DNA of 14,231 nucleotides, taken from positions 1 to 14,231 of the forward strand of contig RKSB01000197.1 in the NCBI GenBank assembly GCA_007571095.1, written 5' to 3'. The notes beneath the pieces are model-generated. The model did no database searches. It worked only from the letters and a program-made list of their open reading frames with translations, and had not been told where the DNA came from. The translations under genes were made by a program, and so were the position numbers. Shown here piece by piece: positions 7,014-12,932 of this stretch. Each line of letters opens with the position of its first letter. The first letter of the stretch is position 1. The DNA is from K189A clade bacterium. Its GTDB lineage: Bacteria > Pseudomonadota > Gammaproteobacteria > Pseudomonadales > Azotimanducaceae.

Positions 7014-8084
7014 ATGACTCTCGCCTCCGACAAGCCTGAAAAAAATCATTCGAACAGGGTTCAACAGGCCGAGGCTGTTGCCGGGCATTTTGAAGGCATC
7101 CGAAAAATACAAATATGTGAGCCCCTTGCAGGTGGCAACATTCACCAGAGTTTCAGGGTCATCTCCGAGGGCAATGCTTATGTCCTGCAACGCATTAACA
7201 GTAGAGTCTTTCCTCAGCCGGAAATCCTGATGACCAATGCCGATGTTATCCACCGGGTGCTTTCCGAGCATGGGTTTCCGCTGGCCTGGCCCAGGTATCT
7301 GCCGACACTGCAGGGAGACCTGTGGTGGAGAGAGGCGGGGTCTCTGTGGCGACTCTACCCGCTTATTCCATCTGTGAAAACCACTCGAAACGAAACTGCG
7401 GGTCATTCAGCCGGTCGGGCTTTTGGCTGTTTTCTGCGGGCGATGGCGAAAACCGAGCCGGCAAAACTACAACCGGCGATTGTCGATTTTCACAACCTGG
7501 ACGCTCGCCTGAAGGCACTGGATCTGGCTGTCGCCAAGGACTCTTGTGGGCGGCGAAAACGGGTCGAAGACCTGCTGAAGAAAACAGATCGGCACCGTCA
7601 TCTGGCCAGGCAGATTCGAAGCAGCGAAAACAGCCGCATCGTGCACAATGATGCCAAATGGAACAATGTGCTGTTCGGCCGGAATCGAGTCGCAAATGCC
7701 GTCATTGATCTGGATACAACCATGGCCGGTCAGGCTCTGTATGATTTTGGCGACCTGTTGCGCTCTTTTTGCTCGCCGGCGGAGGAGGATCGGCCGCCGC
7801 AACGAATACGGGAATCGTTGCTGGAGGCGGTCACCAGAGGATATGTTCAGGGTGCCGAAGGGAGCCTGAACAAGGCCGAGCGAGAGGGGCTGGTGGATGG
7901 ACCGACTTATATGTCCTTTATGCTTGGCGTGAGGTTCCTGACCGATTTTCTCGAAGGCGATGTCTATTTTGAGTGTGCTCAACCGGACCACAACCGAAAG
8001 CGGGCTGAGAGCCAGTTGATGCTGGCCGACAACTTTGCCGGGCTACGGCCTCTGCTGGCCGAACTGCTTGTTCGCTCTGGTTAG
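7014..8084 (+). CDS. NahK-like phosphotransferase (APH/choline kinase fold), substrate unknown
   Basis: Small-molecule kinase of the aminoglycoside phosphotransferase superfamily, 356 residues, cytoplasmic. The N-terminal lobe has LAGGNIHQSFRV (38-49) and YVLQRINSRVFPQPEILMTN (56-75). The C-terminal lobe has the catalytic loop HNDAKWNNVLF with His211, catalytic Asp213 and Asn218, then IDLDT (231-235) with the metal-binding Asp, and LYDFGDLLR (242-250). The blocks VLQRIN.xVFP, HND.K.NNV, VIDLDT.M.G and LYDFGD strongly resemble N-acetylhexosamine 1-kinase (NahK), so a sugar or amino sugar is the most likely substrate. No sugar-metabolism gene is nearby to support this. The gene starts a tight plus-strand unit: the CLC gene follows after 13 bases, then hemJ overlaps. 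Only a weak GGA precedes the ATG, and I see no clear promoter between 6962 and 7013. Confidence 0.85.
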   Translation: MTLASDKPEKNHSNRVQQAEAVAGHFEGIRKIQICEPLAGGNIHQSFRVISEGNAYVLQRINSRVFPQPEILMTNADVIHRVLSEHGFPLAWPRYLPTLQGDLWWREAGSLWRLYPLIPSVKTTRNETAGHSAGRAFGCFLRAMAKTEPAKLQPAIVDFHNLDARLKALDLAVAKDSCGRRKRVEDLLKKTDRHRHLARQIRSSENSRIVHNDAKWNNVLFGRNRVANAVIDLDTTMAGQALYDFGDLLRSFCSPAEEDRPPQRIRESLLEAVTRGYVQGAEGSLNKAEREGLVDGPTYMSFMLGVRFLTDFLEGDVYFECAQPDHNRKRAESQLMLADNFAGLRPLLAELLVRSG

Positions 8085-8097
8085 GCCCCTTTAAGGA

Positions 8098-9381
8098 ATG
8101 AGCAGACTGGTCAGCCAGGCTCGCCCAACGGTCGTTCTGATTCTTGCCGGCATTCTGCTGGGCTGCCTGACTGCGCTGATGATGCTGCTGGTGAACTTCA
8201 CGCTGGAGACCTTTGCCGGCTGGCTGGCTGGCTTGAGCCAGAATCGCATGCGCTCAATGGCAGGGACGCTTTCTATTCTGGCACCCATCGCAGGAGCCCT
8301 GACAATCGGCTGGCTGTTTAACCGAATGCCGGAATCCGGCCGACAATCGGGAGTGAGCCACATTCTGATGATATTCAGGCAAAAATCGCCCAGAGTGCCG
8401 CTTCGAAATGCCTGGGTACAGGCGGTTGGCGGCATGACCATGCTGTCCAGCGGAATCTCGGGCGGCAGCCTGGGGCCCATGATTCATCTGGCATCCGCCG
8501 GTACGAGGCTGCTGCCTTCGAGGCTGACGCTGTCAGACGACCAGATACGCGCGCTGATTCTCTGCGCCATCGCAACCGTGGTCGGAACCATCTTCGGGCT
8601 GCCTCTGGTGGGTGTCGTATTTGCACTGGAATTGACCCTGTTCATTCCGGGTATCGCCGGAATTCTGGCCATTCTGGCTTCAAGCCTTGTCGGAAACTAC
8701 CTCTACGCTCTGGGCAGCGGACGTCTGATGAACAAATCCATGTCTGTACCCAACCCTGAGTTTGCGCATTTGCCGGTACTGGATCTGCTTGTACCGGCGG
8801 CCTATGTCGGCATGACGGTGGCGGCCACCGGATTTTTGTTCCTTGCGGTCACTCGGCTTTTTTCCGCCAGAAGGTTGATTTATCCTTTCTGGATCAGAGC
8901 CTTGATTGCCGGAATCGTTACTTCGGCCATGGCCCTGATTGATCCCGGTATCATGGGGCTGGGACTGGCTCAGCTCGATGCCATTCTGGAGGGTTCCATT
9001 GTCTGGCAGGCGGCTCTGGTGTTTCTGATTGCGAAGCTGGTGGCATCGGCGGCTTGTCTGGGCCTGTTGATGCCGGTCGGCATCTTTGCTCCGGCCTTGC
9101 TGATAGGTGCCGCCTGTGGCAGTTTTTTCGGCGCGCCCGAGGTCAAGGAAATGATAGCCTTGAGTGTGCCTCCGCTGGCCGGCAATTACGCCTTCTTTGG
9201 CATGTGGGCCATGGTTGCGGTGCTTTTTCGAACACCGCTCATGGCACTTCTCGGATGCGCGCTGACGGTCGGCAGCCTGAATGCTTTTCTGGTGTCAGGG
9301 GTCGTTGTGCTGACAGCCTTTGCGGCCACCCGATATATTTTTCGAGCAGGCAGACTTTACGGCGTTGGAGTCAGACCATGA
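8098..9381 (+). CDS. CLC-family chloride channel protein lacking both antiporter glutamates
   Basis: Polytopic inner-membrane protein of the voltage-gated chloride channel/CLC family, 427 residues (E. coli ClcA has 473), strongly hydrophobic, with about a dozen membrane segments expected. The block GGMTMLSSGISGGSLGPMIHL (111-131) aligns with ClcA GGLGTLGSGMVLGREGP, so the GREGP signature is GSLGP and the gating glutamate (ClcA Glu148) is Leu125. PLVGVVFALEL (169-179) aligns with PLAGILFIIEE, so the proton glutamate (Glu203) is Leu179 while the preceding Glu is kept (Glu178). The GxFxP anion motif is intact as GIFAP, and a C-terminal Tyr in GRLYG may match Tyr445. The family is known for both H+/Cl- antiporters and passive channels; these changes suggest a passive anion pathway. 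AAGGA lies directly against the ATG, unusually close. Its stop overlaps the hemJ start by four bases. Confidence 0.88.
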   Translation: MSRLVSQARPTVVLILAGILLGCLTALMMLLVNFTLETFAGWLAGLSQNRMRSMAGTLSILAPIAGALTIGWLFNRMPESGRQSGVSHILMIFRQKSPRVPLRNAWVQAVGGMTMLSSGISGGSLGPMIHLASAGTRLLPSRLTLSDDQIRALILCAIATVVGTIFGLPLVGVVFALELTLFIPGIAGILAILASSLVGNYLYALGSGRLMNKSMSVPNPEFAHLPVLDLLVPAAYVGMTVAATGFLFLAVTRLFSARRLIYPFWIRALIAGIVTSAMALIDPGIMGLGLAQLDAILEGSIVWQAALVFLIAKLVASAACLGLLMPVGIFAPALLIGAACGSFFGAPEVKEMIALSVPPLAGNYAFFGMWAMVAVLFRTPLMALLGCALTVGSLNAFLVSGVVVLTAFAATRYIFRAGRLYGVGVRP

Positions 9382-9806
9382 TCGGACTGCTTCTAAAAAC
9401 TCTCCATCTGGTTTTTCTGGTCACCTGGTTTGCCGGTCTTTTCTACTTGCCCAGATTGTTTGTTTACCACGCCGAGGCCGAAGACCGGATCAGCCTCGAC
9501 CGATTCAAGACGATGGAATCCAGGCTCTACCGCATCATCATGACACCCTCGGCGGTGCTGACTCTGGTGTTTGGAGCAGGGTTGCTGGCGATCTCCTGGA
9601 GCCAGTACATAAACGCCCTGTGGTTCTGGTGCAAGCTGGTTCTGGTAGTTGTTTTATACGGCTATCACGGATTCTGCGGGCGAGTGATTCGCCGCTTTGC
9701 GGCCGACGAAAAGCCCTTCAGCAGCAGGTTTTTTCGATGGTTCAACGAAATTCCCACACTACTCTTGATCTTCACGGTTGCTTTGGCCGTCTTTCGGCCT
9801 CAGTAG
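9378..9806 (+). CDS. hemJ: Protoporphyrinogen IX oxidase HemJ
   Basis: Small integral membrane enzyme that oxidises protoporphyrinogen IX to protoporphyrin IX in haem synthesis, replacing the unrelated HemG and HemY. It has 142 residues and four predicted membrane helices, typical of the family. Signature blocks are LLKTLHLVFLVTWFAGLFYL (5-24) containing the conserved His10, PRLFVYHAE (25-33), FWCKLVLVVVLYGYHGFCGR (83-102) containing conserved Lys86, and FRWFNEIPTLLLI (119-131). His10 and the Lys near 86 match residues known to be needed for activity or haem binding in HemJ. The ATG overlaps the CLC stop as ATGA, with GGAG seven bases upstream, so it is translated together with the CLC gene. 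There is no other haem gene in view. Confidence 0.93.
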   Translation: MIGLLLKTLHLVFLVTWFAGLFYLPRLFVYHAEAEDRISLDRFKTMESRLYRIIMTPSAVLTLVFGAGLLAISWSQYINALWFWCKLVLVVVLYGYHGFCGRVIRRFAADEKPFSSRFFRWFNEIPTLLLIFTVALAVFRPQ

Positions 9807-9828
9807 GGGGGATTCCTGCTTCACTGTT

Positions 9829-9837
9829 TGTTACAAT
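9829..9837 (+). promoter_or_regulatory. Extended -10 promoter for the TPR gene
   Basis: TGTTACAAT fits the extended -10 pattern TGnTATAAT with one mismatch. No -35 is obvious, as is allowed for extended -10 promoters. It sits between the hemJ stop and the TPR start and would give a 5' leader of about 37 bases. Confidence 0.4.
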
Positions 9838-9880
9838 GTTGCAACCATAAACTCGGTGCTTCTTAGGCGAGGTCAGTACT

Positions 9881-10792
9881 GTGAGTACAGAAAACGATAA
9901 CGAAAACGGGCAAAGCAAACTTGAAGACTACGACACGGTTGTAGAGCAGAATCCGAAAATGGCCGAAGGCTACTGCAATCGGGCGATCTTCAGGAACACC
10001 GTGGGTGATTACCGAGGAGCCATCGAGGACTGTAGCGAAGCCATCAAGATCAATCCCGAATTGGCCGAAGCCTACAACAACCGAGGCTTGGCCAAGATAG
10101 CACTCAACGAAAACTGGGGAGGTGCCCAGGACTGTAGCGAAGCCATCAAGCTCAATCCAGAGTTTGCCGAAGCCTACAACAATCGGGGCAACGCCAAAAG
10201 AAACGCCAAGGACTACAAGGGTGCGATTGCCGACTATGACAAGGCTCTGGAAATCAAGGAAGATCTGGCCGAGGCCTGGGCCAACAGAGGAACCGCCCGG
10301 CGGGCTCTCAAGGATTATGCGGAAGCCGTCGATGACTACAGCAAGGCAATCGAGCTCAAGGCCGATTACGCCGCCGCTTACAACAACAGAGGAGTCACCA
10401 AAATGGCCCAAAACGACTCTCAGGGGGCTCTGGAGGATTTCGGCAAGGCTCTGGAAATCGACAGTGATCTGGTGGAAGCCTACAAAAACAGGGCCAGCAT
10501 CAAAATTGCCGGCGACGACCACAAGGGTGCCATCGAAGATTACGACCAGGCCATTCGAGTCAAGCCCAAGGATGCCGCCGTCTGGTACAACCGCGCCTAT
10601 TCGAAGCACATGATCGAAGATTACCAGGGGGCCCTGGAGGACTATGATCAGCTCATCAAACTCAACCCCTGGGATGGCGAAGCTCATTACAATCGGGCGG
10701 CCGCCAAAGAGGCTCTGGGCGACGAAGAGGGCAGTGCCGCCGATCTGGCCGAAGCCATCAAGCTTGACTCGACGCTGGCGGAAGAAGACTAG
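9881..10792 (+). CDS. Tetratricopeptide repeat protein, eight exact 34-residue units
   Basis: A 303-residue acidic, hydrophilic protein with no signal peptide or membrane segment, so probably cytoplasmic. After about 27 non-repeat residues, eight TPR units start at residues 28, 62, 96, 130, 164, 198, 232 and 266, each exactly 34 long. Their pattern is AEAYNNRGxAK...DYxGAIEDYxKAIELxP. TPR arrays form superhelical scaffolds for protein-protein contacts; no enzymatic domain is present and I cannot name a partner. The start is GTG at 9881, with AGGCGAGG eight bases upstream; an ATG start would lose the N-terminal residues. The array appears recently expanded: 23 bases are identical between units at 10026-10048 and 10128-10150. 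A broken copy of the seventh/eighth-unit boundary lies downstream at about 11073-11146. The gene follows hemJ by 74 bases and has its own candidate promoter. Confidence 0.88.
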   Translation: MSTENDNENGQSKLEDYDTVVEQNPKMAEGYCNRAIFRNTVGDYRGAIEDCSEAIKINPELAEAYNNRGLAKIALNENWGGAQDCSEAIKLNPEFAEAYNNRGNAKRNAKDYKGAIADYDKALEIKEDLAEAWANRGTARRALKDYAEAVDDYSKAIELKADYAAAYNNRGVTKMAQNDSQGALEDFGKALEIDSDLVEAYKNRASIKIAGDDHKGAIEDYDQAIRVKPKDAAVWYNRAYSKHMIEDYQGALEDYDQLIKLNPWDGEAHYNRAAAKEALGDEEGSAADLAEAIKLDSTLAEED

Positions 10793-10831
10793 TTCGCTCC
10801 AAGGTCGGTTTATAGCAGACGCCTCACTCAA

Positions 10832-11170
10832 GAGGCTCATCTCCCTCCAAATGCCGGTTACCCTGAACCAGGTACCCTCAGGCCGTTCCTGACTTCGGCG
10901 GTGCAGACAGCCGCCCTCGCCCGAAACTCGGCCAACCTGAGACGCTCCTGGTGTTTAAGCCTGCCGAATGTCCCCTGTACACCGAACTGACCGCTCGACT
11001 CGCCGGAATGAGCCTTGTAGACCGAATGAATTTTTTGAATTCAACAAAATCAATTGTTCAGGAGAAAAGACCATTGAGGTCAAGATTGGGGCTTTGGAGG
11101 GCTATGATCAACTGATGAAACCAGGCCCAGGGATGGCGAGGCTCACCCCCTCAAATGCCGGTTACCCTGA
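10832..11170 (+). repeat. Duplicated segment downstream of the TPR gene (two copies)
   Basis: The segments 10832-10866 and 11138-11170 are near-identical. Both begin GAGGCTCA and share the exact 19-mer CAAATGCCGGTTACCCTGA (10848-10866 and 11152-11170). In the second copy this segment is joined directly to a TPR-like fragment. In the first it is separated from the matching TPR sequence by 153 bases. The two copies probably arose by tandem duplication followed by deletion. Confidence 0.6.
11073..11146 (+). pseudogene. Frameshifted relic of a TPR unit from the upstream gene
   Basis: Reads IEVKIGALEGYDQLMK before losing frame. This matches residues 245-260 of the TPR protein, which read IEDYQGALEDYDQLIK. 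At the DNA level 11091-11120 matches 10631-10660 at 24 of 30 bases. After one missing base in the C-rich stretch it continues with GGGATGGCGA, identical to 10671-10680. The rest of the TPR gene is absent here. It is a decayed copy of the TPR gene end, followed directly by the second copy of the 19-bp repeat. Confidence 0.6.
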
Positions 11171-11199
11171 GTCAAAGCTCGGTAGAAAGCAGCTTGCAG

Positions 11200-11229
11200 A
11201 CTGGTCACCGGCGAAATAATCGGACCAGT
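11200..11229. promoter_or_regulatory. 30-bp dyad upstream of pckA, possible operator
   Basis: ACTGGTC (11200-11206) and GACCAGT (11223-11229) form a perfect seven-base inverted repeat separated by 16 bases. It ends 35 bases before the candidate pckA -10 hexamer, a plausible place for a regulator. As RNA it would be a hairpin with no following U-run, so a terminator is unlikely. I do not recognise the motif. Confidence 0.3.
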
Positions 11230-11261
11230 GTCGAGTCTTGCTAGTTAAACGAGGCCAAAGG

Positions 11262-11270
11262 TGCAATAAT
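11262..11270 (+). promoter_or_regulatory. Candidate extended -10 promoter for pckA-gshA
   Basis: TGCAATAAT fits TGnTATAAT with one mismatch. The -35 region is weak at normal spacing. It would start transcription near 11277, giving a leader of about 45 bases to the TTG start or about 85 to the GTG start of pckA. Confidence 0.35.
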
Positions 11271-11296
11271 ATGACACTTTTTATCCCCTGCATAAC

Positions 11297-11332
11297 GGCG
11301 AAGTAATTCAGGCGAAGCCTTTTTGTCTTCGC
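11297..11332 (+). promoter_or_regulatory. pckA leader with repeated GGCGAAG and competing hairpins
   Basis: GGCGAAG occurs twice, at 11297-11303 and 11311-11317. The second copy can form AGGC-GAA-GCCT (11310-11320) followed by four T, a miniature terminator-like hairpin. Alternatively GCGAAG (11312-11317) can pair with CTTCGC (11327-11332). The two foldings exclude each other, and the second puts the possible TTG start in its loop. The stems are short, so this is suggestive only. Confidence 0.25.
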
Positions 11333-12918
11333 TCAGCCATGCGGGCTTACAGTGTCTGAATGTGGCAACCAGCGCCGAAACCAGCAGTAAACATCACCTC
11401 GATTTATCTCCGGCGGAACTGGTCGAACAGGCGTTGATTCGAGACGAGGGGCTCTTGTCCGATGTCGGTGCTCTGGTGGTCAAAACAGGCAAGAGGACCG
11501 GCCGTTCTCCGAGGGATCGTTTTATCGTCAGAGAGCCAAAAACCCAGGATTCGATTGATTGGGGGAAACACAATCAGCCGATTCGCCCCGAAGCCTTTGA
11601 GGCCTTGTGGCAAAGAGCGAGCAAATATCTGGCGGAGCGCGAAGTCTTCGTAGCACATCTGCATGTTGGGGCCGACCCTGATCACTATCTGCCGGTCGAA
11701 GTCAGCACCGAATTCGCCTGGCACAACCTCTTTGTCCAGTCGCTGCTCATTCAGCCTGAACGCTACAACCCGAGAGACAAGTCAGCCTGGCAAATGATCA
11801 GTGCACCCGGCTTTGTATGTGAGCCTGCGCGTGATTCGGTCAACAGCGATGGTGCTGTCATCATTGATCTGTCCAGCAGAAGAGTTCTGGTGGCCGGCCT
11901 GCGTTACGCCGGAGAAATGAAAAAATCCATGTTTGCAGTGCTGAACTTTCTGCTCCCTGAAGAGGAAATACTGCCCATGCACTGCGCCGCCAATGTTGAC
12001 ATGGAGAAAAACGTCTGCCTGTTCTTTGGCCTGTCGGGTACTGGCAAAACCACTTTATCAGCTGATCCGGATCGTCTGCTGATAGGCGATGATGAACACG
12101 GCTGGGGCGAAGGCTCTGTGTTCAATTTTGAGGGAGGCTGCTACGCCAAGTGCATCAACCTCTCGGCCAAACACGAACCGGTCATCTGGTCGGCCATTAA
12201 ATTCGGCAGTGTGCTGGAAAATGTGGTGATGGATCAGGCCACTCGAAAGATTGACTATGACGACCACGCCCTGACTCAGAATACTCGCGCCTGCTATCCG
12301 CGTGAACACATTGAGCTGAGAGTAGATGCCAACCTTGGCGGAGAGCCCAATGCGGTCATCTTTCTGACCTGCGACATATCAGGCGTTCTGCCGCCGGTGG
12401 CTGTGCTCTCGGAGGCCGCCGCCGCCTATCACTTTTTGTCAGGCTACACCGCACAGGTGGGATCGACCGAAGTGGGTGCCGAAAAAGACTATGAGCCCAC
12501 CTTTTCTGCCTGCTTCGGCGCGCCTTTCTTTCCGCGGCCGGCCTCTGTGTACGCCGAACTCCTGATCAAACGAATTCGCTCTTTTGGTACTCGGGTATTT
12601 CTGGTCAACACCGGCTGGACCGGTGGCGGTTACGGCACAGGCAAACGGTTTCCGATACCTGTGACCCGAGCAGTGGTCAAGGCCATTCAGTCCGGTGCCC
12701 TGAACAATGTCCCGACTCATCACATAGAACAACTTAATCTGGCCATTCCGGCGACGGTACCCGGCGTAGATCAGGGCTACCTTGACCCTCGAGAAGCCTG
12801 GTCGAGCAGAGTCGATTATGATCGCGCAGCCGCTACTCTGGCCGGCCACTTCATTGAAAACTTCAAGCAATTCAAAGTGAGCGAAGACATAGTCAATGCC
12901 GGACCCAAGGCCGCCTGA
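11323..12918 (+). CDS. pckA: Phosphoenolpyruvate carboxykinase (ATP)
   Basis: Cytoplasmic enzyme that converts oxaloacetate and ATP to phosphoenolpyruvate, CO2 and ADP, the entry step of gluconeogenesis. Numbered from the TTG, the motifs are substrate-binding TGRSPRDRF (59-67, Arg61), YAGEMKKSMF (195-204) with the metal-binding Lys, MHCAANVD (219-226) with His220, P-loop GLSGTGKTT (236-244), kinase-2 motif IGDDEHGW (254-261) with Asp257, and NTRACYP (320-326). All catalytic residues of the ATP-dependent family are present and the frame is intact. The start is uncertain. TTG 11323 gives 531 residues, with a weak AGGCGA upstream. GTG 11362 gives 518 residues, closer to the 513 I recall for P. 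aeruginosa PckA and to where homology begins. No in-frame ATG exists before the conserved core. gshA follows 14 bases after the stop. Confidence 0.95.
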   Translation: MSSLSHAGLQCLNVATSAETSSKHHLDLSPAELVEQALIRDEGLLSDVGALVVKTGKRTGRSPRDRFIVREPKTQDSIDWGKHNQPIRPEAFEALWQRASKYLAEREVFVAHLHVGADPDHYLPVEVSTEFAWHNLFVQSLLIQPERYNPRDKSAWQMISAPGFVCEPARDSVNSDGAVIIDLSSRRVLVAGLRYAGEMKKSMFAVLNFLLPEEEILPMHCAANVDMEKNVCLFFGLSGTGKTTLSADPDRLLIGDDEHGWGEGSVFNFEGGCYAKCINLSAKHEPVIWSAIKFGSVLENVVMDQATRKIDYDDHALTQNTRACYPREHIELRVDANLGGEPNAVIFLTCDISGVLPPVAVLSEAAAAYHFLSGYTAQVGSTEVGAEKDYEPTFSACFGAPFFPRPASVYAELLIKRIRSFGTRVFLVNTGWTGGGYGTGKRFPIPVTRAVVKAIQSGALNNVPTHHIEQLNLAIPATVPGVDQGYLDPREAWSSRVDYDRAAATLAGHFIENFKQFKVSEDIVNAGPKAA

Positions 12919-12932
12919 ATGGCAAGCCAGCC

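Larger units (their letters stand above)
10793..11322 (+). other. 530-base region without an intact gene (TPR relic, repeats, pckA promoter)
   Basis: Between the TPR gene and pckA I see no convincing intact gene. It holds a 19-bp repeat in two copies, a frameshifted TPR fragment, a 30-bp dyad, and the pckA promoter and leader, listed separately. An 83-codon ORF at 10968-11219 contains the TPR fragment but has no Shine-Dalgarno and no family resemblance outside that fragment, so I treat it as debris. GCCTC and GAGGC at 10821-10836 could form a short hairpin, but no T-run follows, so I do not call a terminator. I could not explain 10867-11060. Confidence 0.6.

Noticed and set aside
6795..7406. 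203-codon minus-strand ORF overlapping the 5' end of the kinase gene and ending at the gyrB start
   Set aside because: Most of it is antisense to the kinase coding region and has no family resemblance. Only its last 14 codons, with their own Shine-Dalgarno, are kept as a leader ORF.
10821..10836. Hairpin GCCTC-ACTCAA-GAGGC as the TPR gene terminator
   Set aside because: Only a five-base stem, and no T-run follows.
9863..10840. 325-codon ORF antisense to the whole TPR gene
   Set aside because: Its repetitive hydrophobic sequence simply mirrors the TPR codon pattern. The repeat keeps the opposite frame free of stops; nothing supports expression.
10968..11219. 83-codon ORF downstream of the TPR gene as a real gene
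   Set aside because: No Shine-Dalgarno, and its only recognisable part is a broken TPR fragment that continues out of frame, so it is treated as relic sequence.
11238..11266. TTGCTA as a -35 element for pckA
   Set aside because: At normal spacing the downstream hexamer is GTGCAA, a poor -10. The better extended -10 at 11262 would need a 21-base spacer.
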